The notes under the pieces: generated by a model
Databases searched by the model: none
Told to the model about the DNA's origin: nothing
The model's input: the letters and a program-made list of their open reading frames with translations, nothing else
Assembly: GCA_903832075.1 (NCBI GenBank)
Contig: CAILAF010000074.1
Span: 1 to 15,890, forward strand
DNA length: 15,890 nucleotides
Source of the DNA: an uncultured Chitinophagaceae bacterium
Lineage (GTDB): Bacteria > Bacteroidota > Bacteroidia > Chitinophagales > Chitinophagaceae
Reading direction: 5' to 3'
Shown here: positions 1 to 7,733 of the stretch, piece by piece
How positions within the stretch are numbered: the stretch's first letter is position 1
Layout of the letters: every line of letters begins with the position of its first letter
Translations under genes and position numbers: made by a program

Positions 1-1
1 A

Positions 2-313
2 AAAATAATTCAAAATATTAATTGTAAAATATTAATCGTGTCACTTGGAAGTGATGGTGCACTATTGGTTACAAAAGATGAGGTCATTAAAGCAGTTCCT
101 CCAAAAGTAAATGTAAAGAGCACTATTGGAGCAGGCGATAGTATGGTTGCAGGAATAGTTTTTGCACTATCAAAAAAACTTAATTTGAATGATGCTTTGA
201 TTTATGGGATTGCATGTGGTACCGCAGCAACTATTAATGAAGGCACAGGATTGTGTAAGAAAGAAGATGTTGAACATTTATATAACCTCATGACTACAAA
301 AAATATATATTGA
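2..313 (+). CDS. pfkB: 6-phosphofructokinase, PfkB family (3' end only)
   Basis: This is the C-terminal part of a PfkB/ribokinase-family sugar kinase, which transfers phosphate from ATP to fructose 6-phosphate in cytosolic glycolysis. The reading frame is open to the left edge, so the GTG at 38 is not a real start and the gene begins outside the window. The residues IVSLGSDGALL followed by STIGAGDSMVAG are the second PfkB signature; its Asp is the catalytic base and the GAGD loop is the anion hole. The block AATINEGTGLC closely resembles the matching block of E. coli Pfk-2, which favours 6-phosphofructokinase over ribokinase or fructokinase. It converges with the GH1 gene, leaving an 80-bp gap. 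A 1-phosphofructokinase or tagatose-6-phosphate kinase cannot be excluded without the N-terminus. Confidence 0.85.
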   Translation, partial: KIIQNINCKILIVSLGSDGALLVTKDEVIKAVPPKVNVKSTIGAGDSMVAGIVFALSKKLNLNDALIYGIACGTAATINEGTGLCKKEDVEHLYNLMTTKNIY

Positions 314-393
314 ATTACAGAGAAATATAAATGAACTTAATTGAATGGAGCATATTATTGAATAACTGTTATTGAAAGAAAAATAAAGTATAG

Positions 394-1764
394 TCAAATA
401 TTTTTTTTATTTGAAAGGAGAAATTCTCTAAACCAATGACCTGATTGTTTAACTGTTCTTAATTGCGTTTCAAAATCAACATACACTAATCCAAATCTTG
501 CATTAAATCCTTCTGACCATTCAAAATTATCTGTCAATGTCCATGCAAAATATCCATTCACTGCAATTCCTTCTTTCTTTGCTTTTAATAAAGCAGTCAT
601 ATATTTTTTAAAATAATCAATTCGCTGTTCATCATTCACAACACCATTCGTTATTTTATCTTTAAAGAAAGCGCCATTCTCTGTAACAATAATTTCTTTT
701 ACGTCTTTATATGATGCAAATCGTTTAATCATTCTGTAAAAACTATCTGCATTAATTTCCCAACCCATTGCTGTATGCGGAACTTTTCTTGTTGAGGCTT
801 TTACTTCGGATGCTTGAATAATTGGTATAACAGGATTATGTTTAACTGTGATTGGAAAATAATTTTGCAATCCAATAAAATCAAAGTCAAAATACATGCG
901 TTCTGTATATTTCCATGCTTTATTAAACAGATGCAATTTTTCCATCAACAAAAAATTATCATCAGGATAACCCAATCCGAGTGAAGGCTCAATAAACAAA
1001 CGATTTAATAGAATATCCATTCTGTTAGCAGCATCTATATCTTTTTTATTCGTTGAAAAAGGAATTACTTCACTGCAAGAAATGGAAGTTCCGATGTAAG
1101 ATTTATTTACAATACTTCTTACAATTCTTCCACCTTCAGCCTGTGCCATTGCTGCATTGTGTACTGCCGGAAAAAAATTATTCAATCCAGTTTTGCCCGG
1201 TGCATGTTTGCCTAATGCATAACCCAAAGAAGTAAATCCCATGGGTTCATTTAAGATGATCCAATTTTTTACTTTATCACCAAACTCTTCTGCACAAACA
1301 GTTACAAAACGGTTAAACCATTTTAATAAAAAGTGAGAAGTCCATCCACCTTCTTTTTCTAATGCATAAGGCAAATCCCAATGATATAATGTAACAAACG
1401 GAATCAATTCCAATTTTAAGCATTCATCAATTAATGCATGATAAAATGCAATGCCTTCTTTATTTACTTTGCCAATTCCTTCAGGTAATATTCTACTCCA
1501 TGAAATTGAAAAACGAAAGACTTTAAACCCCAATGCTTTTACCAATAATAAATCATCTTTATAGCGATGATAAAAATCGCATGATTCAAATGGCTTTGCG
1601 CCACTTTTTATTTTACCATTACGTTTTGAAAATACATCCCAAATAGATAATCCTCTGCCATCAATATTATACGCGCCTTCATTTTGTGCAGCAGCCATAG
1701 CAACTCCCCAAAGAAAATCGTTGCCAAAATTTTTGGATGAAATTTCCTGATAATTATTTATCAA
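394..1764 (-). CDS. GH1 family beta-glycosidase (beta-glucosidase)
   Basis: A 456-residue glycoside hydrolase family 1 enzyme, a retaining beta-glucosidase-type TIM barrel of about the usual family length. The N-terminal FLWGVAMAAAQNEG block (17-30) is the GH1 entry motif. The acid/base Glu is E173 in LNEP, and the nucleophile is E362 in VTENG. H128 and W129 in LYHWDLP, and W408, E415 and W416 in WTLTDNFEW, form the usual glycone-binding site. No signal peptide is seen, so the enzyme should be cytosolic and act on imported oligosaccharides or glycosides. It is the last gene of a three-gene leftward operon, 3 bp after the stop of the glycosyltransferase. The family is certain; the substrate (glucoside, galactoside or 6-phospho-glycoside) cannot be told from sequence alone. 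Confidence 0.93.
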   Translation of the reverse strand: MINNYQEISSKNFGNDFLWGVAMAAAQNEGAYNIDGRGLSIWDVFSKRNGKIKSGAKPFESCDFYHRYKDDLLLVKALGFKVFRFSISWSRILPEGIGKVNKEGIAFYHALIDECLKLELIPFVTLYHWDLPYALEKEGGWTSHFLLKWFNRFVTVCAEEFGDKVKNWIILNEPMGFTSLGYALGKHAPGKTGLNNFFPAVHNAAMAQAEGGRIVRSIVNKSYIGTSISCSEVIPFSTNKKDIDAANRMDILLNRLFIEPSLGLGYPDDNFLLMEKLHLFNKAWKYTERMYFDFDFIGLQNYFPITVKHNPVIPIIQASEVKASTRKVPHTAMGWEINADSFYRMIKRFASYKDVKEIIVTENGAFFKDKITNGVVNDEQRIDYFKKYMTALLKAKKEGIAVNGYFAWTLTDNFEWSEGFNARFGLVYVDFETQLRTVKQSGHWFREFLLSNKKNI

Positions 1765-1767
1765 TTA

Positions 1768-2817
1768 TTAATAATTGAATGATGGATGAATAAATTGATA
1801 TTGTTGCTGCAAGTTAATATTATCCTCAACAGATAATGCGGTTTTGATAACTTTTGAAACGATGTTTTCAGTTGACTCAGCAATTGCCAATCTTTTTGGC
1901 ATATTACTATTTATCCAATTGGAAATTTCCAAAGAAAAATTTTCATTAATTGTTTGAATGATGGGAACATTGAAATTTTTTAGTGCTTCGGCATTGCATA
2001 ATTGTTCATATTGTCCTTTAATTGGTAAGCACATTAATTTTTTTCCGAGATATAATGCTTCTGCAGGTGTTTCAAATCCGGCACCTGTAATGATTCCGTA
2101 AGAGTTAATCATACTTTCGTTAAATAATTTTCCATCTATCGGAATGAATGAAACATTACCATCAACAATTTTTTGTTTTACTTTTTTACTGAATACTTCA
2201 AACGAAATATCTTTAATGTTTTTTAAATGTTGTGCAATTACTTCATCGCTGTAATGAGAAAGATAAACTGTTATATGACCATCATTTTTAGATTCTGCTT
2301 TTAGTATTTGATCTTTAATAATAGGCGAAAAAATAAAATCATCGTACTTTTCAAAATGAAGTCCGATATATTTTTTTGCTGTTGCATATTTTTTTAAAAT
2401 AATTTCTCCTGCAATATCTTTTTTATTTGGACGTGGTGTTTTATCGCTGATAAAACTTGCCTGATGACCAAAGTTTATTGATGAAATGTTTTTTAGTTTA
2501 CAAGCCAATGAAGTGATACATTCAAAATCGTTGATAACAATATCATATTTTTCAACAGGTAAATCTTTTGCTTCTTTGTAAATTCTGATGGGCGAAAATT
2601 CTTTCATCATTTTTAAATAATCTAATCCACCGCGATTACCATAGAATAAACTAACACCTTTGCTTCTGTATTTAATAGGTAAAGAAAAATTTAAGTTACT
2701 GTTACTGCCACTTAAAAAAATATCTACAGTTCCGTATTGTTGCAAATAAGGCATTAGCTCCATTGCTCTTGCAATGTGCCCGTTGCCAGTAGCTTGTATG
2801 GCGTAAAAGATTTTCAT
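1768..2817 (-). CDS. MJ1255-type glycosyltransferase (GT28-like C-terminus)
   Basis: A 349-residue GT-B fold glycosyltransferase. It starts with MKIFYAIQATGNGHIARA, the GxGH nucleotide-sugar glycosyltransferase motif (residues 11-14), typical of the archaeal/bacterial MJ1255 family related to MurG. Near the C-terminus, GAGFETPAEAL (245-255) followed by LPIKGQYEQLCNAEAL is the donor-binding site of the GT28-like domain. No signal peptide or clear transmembrane helix is seen, so it should be cytosolic or peripheral to the inner membrane. Its ATG overlaps the stop of the metallophosphoesterase by 4 bp, so the two are translationally coupled. The neighbour suggests a glycolipid or envelope lipid precursor as acceptor; that is inference. 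Donor and acceptor are unknown. Confidence 0.82.
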   Translation of the reverse strand: MKIFYAIQATGNGHIARAMELMPYLQQYGTVDIFLSGSNSNLNFSLPIKYRSKGVSLFYGNRGGLDYLKMMKEFSPIRIYKEAKDLPVEKYDIVINDFECITSLACKLKNISSINFGHQASFISDKTPRPNKKDIAGEIILKKYATAKKYIGLHFEKYDDFIFSPIIKDQILKAESKNDGHITVYLSHYSDEVIAQHLKNIKDISFEVFSKKVKQKIVDGNVSFIPIDGKLFNESMINSYGIITGAGFETPAEALYLGKKLMCLPIKGQYEQLCNAEALKNFNVPIIQTINENFSLEISNWINSNMPKRLAIAESTENIVSKVIKTALSVEDNINLQQQYQFIHPSFNY

Positions 2818-3671
2818 GATTGCATTGCTAATGAGTTAAGAAAAAAGGATACTTCATCTGTTTGCACATTTAATAGTGGTCGCTTTTTTTGTATGGCAAT
2901 TGCTTGCGGAGTAGGTTTAATAAACTCTTTTTCATCATACTGATAAATTTTCCATTCATTGTTATTATATTCTAATGAAGATAGATTCTCTATCCAATCG
3001 CCACTATTCATATAAGTTACTTTTCCATCTTTAGTTTCTACTATTCTTTTTTGTGGTTGATGAATATGACCGCAAATCACATAATCATATTTTTTTGCGA
3101 TAGCTAATTCAGCAGCCGTTTGTTCAAAATTGCCAATCCATGAAACGGCTTGCTTAACACTATTCTTAACTTTTTTACTTAAACTCATTTTTTCTTTTCC
3201 AAATATTTTTAAACAAGTATTAATAAAACGGTTTAATAAAATCAATAAGTCGTAACCATGTCCGCCAAGCTTAGCCAATAACTTTGCGCTGCCTTTTGTA
3301 GTTGCATCGAATACATCGCCATGAAATATCCAAGTCATTTTACCATTAATTTCCATTACTACTTTATCTGTCAATTGAAAATTACCAATTTGAATATCGC
3401 TGTAACGACGCATCATTTCATCATGATTACCTGTAATATAAATTACACGAGTTCCTTTGCTTAACAAACTCATGATTTCTTTAATTACTTGCATGTGACT
3501 TACCGGAAAATACCTTTTACTGAATTGCCATCCATCAATAACATCACCATTCAATACTAAAATTTGAGGAGAGATACTTTTAAGATAGTTGACAATTTCT
3601 GTAGCATGACAACCATAAGTACCTAGATGCAAATCACTCATCACGACCACTTCAACAGAGCGCTTTTCCAT
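2814..3671 (-). CDS. LpxH-like metallophosphoesterase
   Basis: A 285-residue calcineurin-like phosphoesterase with all the metal-ligand motifs: MSDLHLG (D13, H15), NGDVIDG (D43), GNHDE (81-85), HGD (117-119) and GHIH (201-204). Bacteroidota proteins of this size and motif set are usually annotated as UDP-2,3-diacylglucosamine diphosphatase-like, the fourth step of lipid A synthesis. True LpxH is nearer 240 residues. This one carries a basic, partly hydrophobic insert (about 128-180) that could contact membrane lipid. It is the first gene of the leftward operon, and the glycosyltransferase starts inside its stop codon. The pairing suggests that one enzyme prepares, and the other glycosylates, an envelope lipid, but this is not proved. 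Its promoter must lie in the divergent region 3672-4137. Confidence 0.82.
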   Translation of the reverse strand: MEKRSVEVVVMSDLHLGTYGCHATEIVNYLKSISPQILVLNGDVIDGWQFSKRYFPVSHMQVIKEIMSLLSKGTRVIYITGNHDEMMRRYSDIQIGNFQLTDKVVMEINGKMTWIFHGDVFDATTKGSAKLLAKLGGHGYDLLILLNRFINTCLKIFGKEKMSLSKKVKNSVKQAVSWIGNFEQTAAELAIAKKYDYVICGHIHQPQKRIVETKDGKVTYMNSGDWIENLSSLEYNNNEWKIYQYDEKEFIKPTPQAIAIQKKRPLLNVQTDEVSFFLNSLAMQS

Positions 3672-4005
3672 AGATTGTGTTTTCCAAAATTCACAATATA
3701 ATATTATGGATATGTTAAGCGAAGATTAATTAATTGTGAAGTTGACAATTTTATTATTTTAACGACAAAATAAAATTAGGAAACAAAATGCAATACAATC
3801 TCTGCGAAAAGGTTAGTTTATATAAGTTTTTTGTTACAAAAAAAGCTGGTACGATGATTGCATTATAAACTATAATCTTTTTTCTTTTAAGTAATAACTG
3901 TTCGTTTTATTCTTTTATTTTTTTTATTATACTAAATGTTTTCATTTAAATACGATTTCGAAATTTTTGTTATTTGATTTAAAGAAGTATTTCGTTTTAT
4001 AATTA

Positions 4006-4021
4006 AATGATAAATATCATT
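4006..4021. promoter_or_regulatory. Crp/FNR-type operator, site 1
   Basis: A perfect inverted repeat with 7-bp arms (AATGATA / TATCATT) around a 2-bp centre. It contains TGAT-N4-ATCA, the exact core geometry of FNR/DNR-type Crp-family dimer sites, with A and T instead of T and A at the outermost consensus positions. Its centre is at about 4013.5, 23 bp from the centre of the next site. Assignment to a Crp/FNR-family regulator rests on core spacing, not on any regulator gene in the window. Confidence 0.5.
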
Positions 4022-4026
4022 GTTGC

Positions 4027-4046
4027 AGTATGATGCATATCATACT
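4027..4046. promoter_or_regulatory. Crp/FNR-type operator, site 2
   Basis: A perfect inverted repeat with 8-bp arms (AGTATGAT / ATCATACT) around GCAT. It shares 12 of 14 core positions with site 1 (ATGAT..ATATCAT in both) and contains the same TGAT-N4-ATCA core, centred at about 4036.5. Two near-identical dyads this close together are unlikely to be chance even in AT-rich DNA, which makes this the strongest evidence that the array is a real operator. Confidence 0.55.
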
Positions 4047-4051
4047 AACGA

Positions 4052-4065
4052 TTGATTGCGGTCAG
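4052..4065. promoter_or_regulatory. Crp/FNR-type operator, degenerate site 3
   Basis: TTGAT-TGCG-GTCAG has a perfect left FNR half-site and a right half with two departures from ATCAA. Its centre, about 4058.5, is 22 bp after that of site 2, continuing the spacing of the array. It is the site nearest the gene, about 40 bp before the likely transcription start if the weak -7 box at 4087 is used. Weaker than sites 1 and 2 on its own. Confidence 0.35.
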
Positions 4066-4137
4066 TTATAAAAATATGTATGATTTTAACTTGCACCCGA
4101 ATTCAAAATTTTTTTCTTTAACCACAATATAAAGTTT

Positions 4138-5559
4138 ATGAAACTTCTTAAAAGCTCAAAGTTCTGGACACTCTCAACTTTAATCTGCGTAATTGTTTAT
4201 GCAGCCAGCTGTACTAAAAGTGATCAGGTAGTTATTCCTGATGCAGGCGCTACTCCATCAACAACATTAGTATCTGTAAAAACAACTGTTGCACCAACAA
4301 TTGATGGAACAATTGATGCAGTTTGGGCAAATGCTACTGCAATTAGTTTTATACCAACTGTACCTGATCCGGGTAATGGTTTATTTACAGGATATAATGG
4401 GGAACAATATCCTGCGAAATTGCGTTCAATGTATGATGCTACTAATATTTATTTTTTATTAGAAGTAACTGATGCTACAAAAAGTGTAAATGTTTCTCCA
4501 TGGTATTTTAATCCTGCAATGAATGTAGCAGGTGCAACCGGTTGGCAAAAAGAACCATCAAGTAAAACATTAGATGTAAATGGTAATTTAGTTAGAGATG
4601 GTTTTGGTGAAGATAAATTTGCCATGCTTTGGAATATTAATAATTCATGTCCTAAGTTTGTAACACAAACTTGTTATGCTAGTTGCCATGTGTTTACTCC
4701 ATATTTAGATTACACTCCAAATCCTAAAACACAACCAATGGCCGCTAGTCCGGTAATGAATTCTAATTCTAATAATGGCAATCACTATACTAATGGTCAA
4801 TTTGAAAAAATTGATATGTGGTGGGGTAAATTGGGTTATATTTCTTCAGACCCAAGTATGAATATTATGGATGACAATTATCAAGATTATGCAGGTGGCG
4901 CGGCAGTTACAAACCTAACTGGTGGTAGTGCAAACGGAAGGCATATAGATGGAGTTATAATTGATACAGCAAAAACATATTATTGGCCTTATGCACCTCA
5001 TTATACTGCCTATTCATCAACACTTGGAACTCCTGCTGCAGGACAAATGCCAGCAATGGGAGAAGTAAGTAACAGCCAAAATTTAAAATTAGATGGTACA
5101 GGTGCATCAGTTGCAGTTCCTATTTGGGTAATTCCTAATGCAGCAGCTAATTTCATTTTACCTGCAGATACAGCAAGCAGCGGGAAAGCTAAAAAAGTAA
5201 AAGCAGTTGCATCAACTGGTGTTTTAACTTTTACTGATGGTACAACTTTAGATCCAACAGTTGGAACTAATTATCAAAGAACAGGTGATCCTATAACTGG
5301 TCCTACCGCAATGTATAGTGTTCCTGCTTATATCAATATCCCAATAACAGGTGGTAGAGCTGATATTATTTGTGCTACTACTTATACAGGTACAGGTTGG
5401 ATTATTGAATACAAACGTGCATTAAAAACTTCAGATGTATTGAAACAAGATATTGATTTTTCAGGTTTACAAGATCAACCATTTGGAGTAGCATATTGGA
5501 ATAAATCAAATAACCAACATGGAATAAATCCAAATTTGACATTGACATTTAAGAAATAA
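4138..5559 (+). CDS. Ethylbenzene-dehydrogenase-type haem-binding lipoprotein, CX3CH
   Basis: A 473-residue exported lipoprotein, first gene of the respiratory operon. A signal peptide ends in a lipobox YAASC with C25 as the lipidated residue. The region VKTTVAPTIDGTIDAVW (47-63) followed by AKLRSMYDATNIYFLLEV (93-110), and the C-terminal IIEYKRAL and FGVAYWNKSNNQHG segments, match the layout of the EB_dh beta-sandwich domain. That domain is found in the haem subunits of ethylbenzene/DMSO-reductase-type enzymes and in related cytochromes. A haem-attachment-like motif C179-Y-A-S-C183-H184 has three residues between the cysteines instead of two. It probably carries electrons in the periplasm or on the inner face of the outer membrane. 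The domain call is from recognised pattern; haem type and ligands are not established. Confidence 0.75.
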   Translation: MKLLKSSKFWTLSTLICVIVYAASCTKSDQVVIPDAGATPSTTLVSVKTTVAPTIDGTIDAVWANATAISFIPTVPDPGNGLFTGYNGEQYPAKLRSMYDATNIYFLLEVTDATKSVNVSPWYFNPAMNVAGATGWQKEPSSKTLDVNGNLVRDGFGEDKFAMLWNINNSCPKFVTQTCYASCHVFTPYLDYTPNPKTQPMAASPVMNSNSNNGNHYTNGQFEKIDMWWGKLGYISSDPSMNIMDDNYQDYAGGAAVTNLTGGSANGRHIDGVIIDTAKTYYWPYAPHYTAYSSTLGTPAAGQMPAMGEVSNSQNLKLDGTGASVAVPIWVIPNAAANFILPADTASSGKAKKVKAVASTGVLTFTDGTTLDPTVGTNYQRTGDPITGPTAMYSVPAYINIPITGGRADIICATTYTGTGWIIEYKRALKTSDVLKQDIDFSGLQDQPFGVAYWNKSNNQHGINPNLTLTFKK

Positions 5560-5597
5560 TCCTTTGATGTTCTTTTAATAATTTAAAAACAAAGATC

Positions 5598-5996
5598 ATG
5601 TCAAAGAAACTCATAATAATAGGATTAATATTGGCTACAGCATTTATGTTAACATTGGTGGGCTGTACTAAAACAACATCCGTACTTTTGGATAACTCAC
5701 CAGCCGTAACCGGTACAGTAAGTTTTTCAAAAGATATTGTACCTCTTTTAACCAAAAATTGTGCAATTAGTGGATGTCATAGTGGATCTGTTGCACCTAA
5801 TTTATCCAGTACGTTAGCATATAATTCTTTAAAAACTGGAAATTATGTTAGTACAAGTTCGCCATCAACAAGCTTAGTTTATTTATGGCTAACCGGTAAA
5901 GAATCTGCTACAATGCCGATGGGTGCAACTAATAATCCTTCCAATATAAACGCATTGATGTTAGCATGGATTAAACAAGGTGCCAATAACAACTAA
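5598..5996 (+). CDS. Small lipoprotein cytochrome c, CX4CH
   Basis: A 132-residue lipoprotein with lipobox LVGC (C23) followed by a compact cytochrome-c-like domain. SFSKDIVPLLTKNCAISGCH places the haem motif at C55-A-I-S-G-C60-H61, four residues between cysteines rather than two. This NC..SGCH form is frequent in Bacteroidota lipoprotein cytochromes. MPMG (M106 or M108), late in the sequence, is the likely distal haem ligand, and the ending LMLAWIKQGA is the usual closing helix. The gene lies 38 bp after the EB_dh lipoprotein in the same operon. It probably passes electrons between the larger lipoprotein and the periplasmic cytochrome. Covalent haem attachment is expected but not proved. Confidence 0.75.
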   Translation: MSKKLIIIGLILATAFMLTLVGCTKTTSVLLDNSPAVTGTVSFSKDIVPLLTKNCAISGCHSGSVAPNLSSTLAYNSLKTGNYVSTSSPSTSLVYLWLTGKESATMPMGATNNPSNINALMLAWIKQGANNN

Positions 5997-6007
5997 AAAA
6001 ATAACTC

Positions 6008-6934
6008 ATGAAAAAGAACAATATTTATTCATCATCAAATTTCATTCTTGCAAGAGCAATCTTATTAATTGTTCTTTGCATTGGAATAAGTAATTTGATG
6101 GCACAGGATTCTACTGCTCCAGCTCCTGTAGTAAAAAAGAAATCCTTTGTAAAAAATACTTTTGAAGGAAACTATTTAATAGATAACCAAACCGTAATGG
6201 TATCTATTAAAGGAACATTTGAATTCGATATTCAACATAGGTTTGGAACAATGGATCATCAATTCACTGATTTGTTTGGAATTTTTGGTAGTGCAAAAAT
6301 GAGACTTGGATTTAGTTATACACCAATTAAAGATTTGCAAATTGGATTTGGTGCGACTAATGATAGAATGCAAGTAGACGGGAATATAAAATTTGCATTA
6401 CTAAAACAAACAAAAGATAATAAAATACCAGTAAGTGTTACATATTTTGGAAATGCATTAATGGATACAAGAATTAAAGATGCAACAACATTATTTGTAA
6501 AAACTTCAGATCGTTTTAGTTTCTTTAATCAAATTATGGTTGCCAGAAAAGTTACTGAAAATTTTTCAGTTCAAGTTGGTGCAAGTGTTGCACACTTTAA
6601 TAATTTGCAAGGCTATACTGATGCATCCGGTAAAGTAATGCCTATTTGGCAAAGTGACAATTTTGCAATCTCTTTTTCAGGTAGATACAAAATTGCTCCT
6701 AAAACTGCTATCATAGTAAATTATGATCAACCATTAACACAAAATCCGGCAAACAATCCACATCCAAATATTAGTTTTGGATTTGAATTCAAATCAAGTG
6801 GTCATGATTTTCAAATTTTTGCAGGTAACTATGGATTTGTTTTACCACAGAATAATTTACTGTTTAATCAGAATGATTATACCAAAGGACAATTTTTAAT
6901 TGGATTTAATATTAGCAGATTGTGGAATTTTTAA
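6008..6934 (+). CDS. DUF5777-like outer-membrane beta-barrel protein
   Basis: A 308-residue exported protein. The signal peptide runs through a hydrophobic stretch and probably ends at LMAQ (about residue 33). The mature part is built of alternating short beta-strand-like segments with many aromatic and glycine residues, for example GSAKMRLGFSYTPI, LQIGFGATNDRMQVDG and ISFGFEFKSSGHDFQIFAGN. It ends in a strand with a terminal Phe (ISRLWNF), the classic outer-membrane barrel C-terminus. FEFDIQHRFG near the start is characteristic of the DUF5777 family of Bacteroidota, often found beside cytochrome genes. It starts 11 bp after the small cytochrome. By context it could be the outer-membrane component of an electron-transfer or substrate-uptake system; its biochemical function is unknown. 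Confidence 0.75.
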   Translation: MKKNNIYSSSNFILARAILLIVLCIGISNLMAQDSTAPAPVVKKKSFVKNTFEGNYLIDNQTVMVSIKGTFEFDIQHRFGTMDHQFTDLFGIFGSAKMRLGFSYTPIKDLQIGFGATNDRMQVDGNIKFALLKQTKDNKIPVSVTYFGNALMDTRIKDATTLFVKTSDRFSFFNQIMVARKVTENFSVQVGASVAHFNNLQGYTDASGKVMPIWQSDNFAISFSGRYKIAPKTAIIVNYDQPLTQNPANNPHPNISFGFEFKSSGHDFQIFAGNYGFVLPQNNLLFNQNDYTKGQFLIGFNISRLWNF

Positions 6935-6971
6935 TATTTTTATCAATTTTACATAAACAAAAACAAACAGT

Positions 6972-7376
6972 ATGAAATCAAAGTTCTTAACACCATTGGC
7001 CGTAATAGTATTTATCGTTATTGCCTCTGCATTCAAAATGGATCAACCTAAACCATGGGTAGTGCCTGAAAAAAATGTAAAAACAGCAAACCCAGTTAAA
7101 ACAAGTGCTGCATCAGTTTCAGCCGGAAAGTCTTTGTGGAGCGAGCATTGCGCATCATGTCATGGTAAAACAGGTTTGGGAGATGGTAATAAAGCAGCGC
7201 AATTAAAAACACAACCAAGTGATTTTTCAAAAGCAGCTTTTCAATCTCAAACAGATGGTTCTTTATATTACAAAATATCAGAAGGTCGTGATGATATGCC
7301 AAGTTTCAAAAAGAAAATTCCAGAAGCAGAAGAGATTTGGAATTTAGTAAACTTCGTAAGAACATTAAAGAAATAA
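6972..7376 (+). CDS. Monohaem class I cytochrome c
   Basis: A 134-residue cytochrome c with a single N-terminal hydrophobic segment (about 6-21), either a signal peptide or a membrane anchor. The haem motif is canonical: C60-A-S-C63-H64, in SLWSEHCASCHGKTGLGDG. The distal ligand is probably M109 in RDDMPSF, and the ending EEIWNLVNFVRTL is the closing helix of class I cytochromes. The linker PWVVPEKNVKTANP (28-41) is a proline-rich opening common in Bacteroidota respiratory cytochromes. It should act as a one-electron carrier in the periplasm between the NrfD/ferredoxin complex and the lipoprotein cytochromes. It is the only protein of the operon with a standard CXXCH. Confidence 0.9.
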   Translation: MKSKFLTPLAVIVFIVIASAFKMDQPKPWVVPEKNVKTANPVKTSAASVSAGKSLWSEHCASCHGKTGLGDGNKAAQLKTQPSDFSKAAFQSQTDGSLYYKISEGRDDMPSFKKKIPEAEEIWNLVNFVRTLKK

Positions 7377-7422
7377 TTTTTTCAACTATTACATTTCTAA
7401 TCAACTTATCAACCACTTACTT

Positions 7423-7689
7423 ATGAAAGAACAAAAAATAAATTCATCTCAAGGATCTGAAAGGCGAAAATTAATTTCCGGCTTGGGGATTTTATCTATT
7501 GTCACATTAGTAAGTGGTTTAAGTTTTTTTAAGAAAAAGAAGCAAATCATTGCTTGTAATCCCCATGAGAATAAAACAGTAAAAATGTTAACTGAAGATG
7601 GGCGATTGGTGGAAGTTGATGCAAACTTATTGGCATCAAACAAAAAGATAGCTACTGATAAAGATTTGCAATCTTGGATAAAAAGATAA
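7423..7689 (+). CDS. 88-residue membrane-anchored protein with a motif shared with the ferredoxin
   Basis: A short protein of no family I recognise. An N-terminal twin arginine (R14, R15) is followed by one hydrophobic helix (17-35) and a basic KKKK, so it is either a Tat-like signal or an anchored protein; the topology is undecided. The C-terminal half holds VKMLTEDGRLVEVDANLL (53-70). The Tat ferredoxin encoded next has VKLLSVDGEIIEVDKAFL at residues 46-63, just after its own signal. Nine of 18 positions are identical (VK.L..DG...EVD...L). The gene is intact, 44 bp before the ferredoxin gene. It could be an assembly partner, a small accessory subunit, or a relict of a duplicated N-terminus; nothing shows an enzymatic role. 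Confidence 0.7.
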   Translation: MKEQKINSSQGSERRKLISGLGILSIVTLVSGLSFFKKKKQIIACNPHENKTVKMLTEDGRLVEVDANLLASNKKIATDKDLQSWIKR

Positions 7690-7733
7690 TTGGTTACTGA
7701 TTTTTTCTATCTACTTAATTTAATCATCAACTG

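Larger units (their letters stand above)
3672..4137. other. Divergent intergenic regulatory region
   Basis: A 466-bp very AT-rich stretch between two divergent operons, with no convincing gene. The only short ATG frame noticed (3788-3868, about 26 codons) has nothing to support it. The right third holds three dyad sites of the TGAT-N4-ATCA type, listed separately. A possible -7 element, TAACTTGC at 4087-4094, matches the Bacteroidota TAnnTTTG box only partly. If it is used, transcription would start near 4099, placing the three sites at about -41, -63 and -86, the usual positions for a Crp/FNR-family activator. No good TAnnTTTG box was found for the leftward operon. Confidence 0.6.

Noticed and set aside
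38..313. GTG at 38 as the start of a 91-residue protein
   Set aside because: The frame is open to the window edge and the peptide begins inside the PfkB fold, so this is a gene cut by the edge.
361..373. AATAAC-T-GTTATT dyad between the converging pfkB and GH1 genes
   Set aside because: Loop too short and no adjacent T-tract in a useful direction; not a credible terminator.
3788..3868. Short ATG frame of about 26 codons in the divergent intergenic region
   Set aside because: No start context, composition or homology support; expected by chance in AT-rich DNA.
5549..5755. Minus-strand 68-codon frame antisense to the small cytochrome
   Set aside because: Shadow of the CX4CH lipoprotein gene, whose lipobox and haem motif are clear.
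7423..7689. 88-residue gene as a frameshifted fragment of the ferredoxin gene
   Set aside because: The downstream ferredoxin is complete with its own Tat signal, and the small gene has its own start, leader and stop; duplication of one module fits better than breakage.
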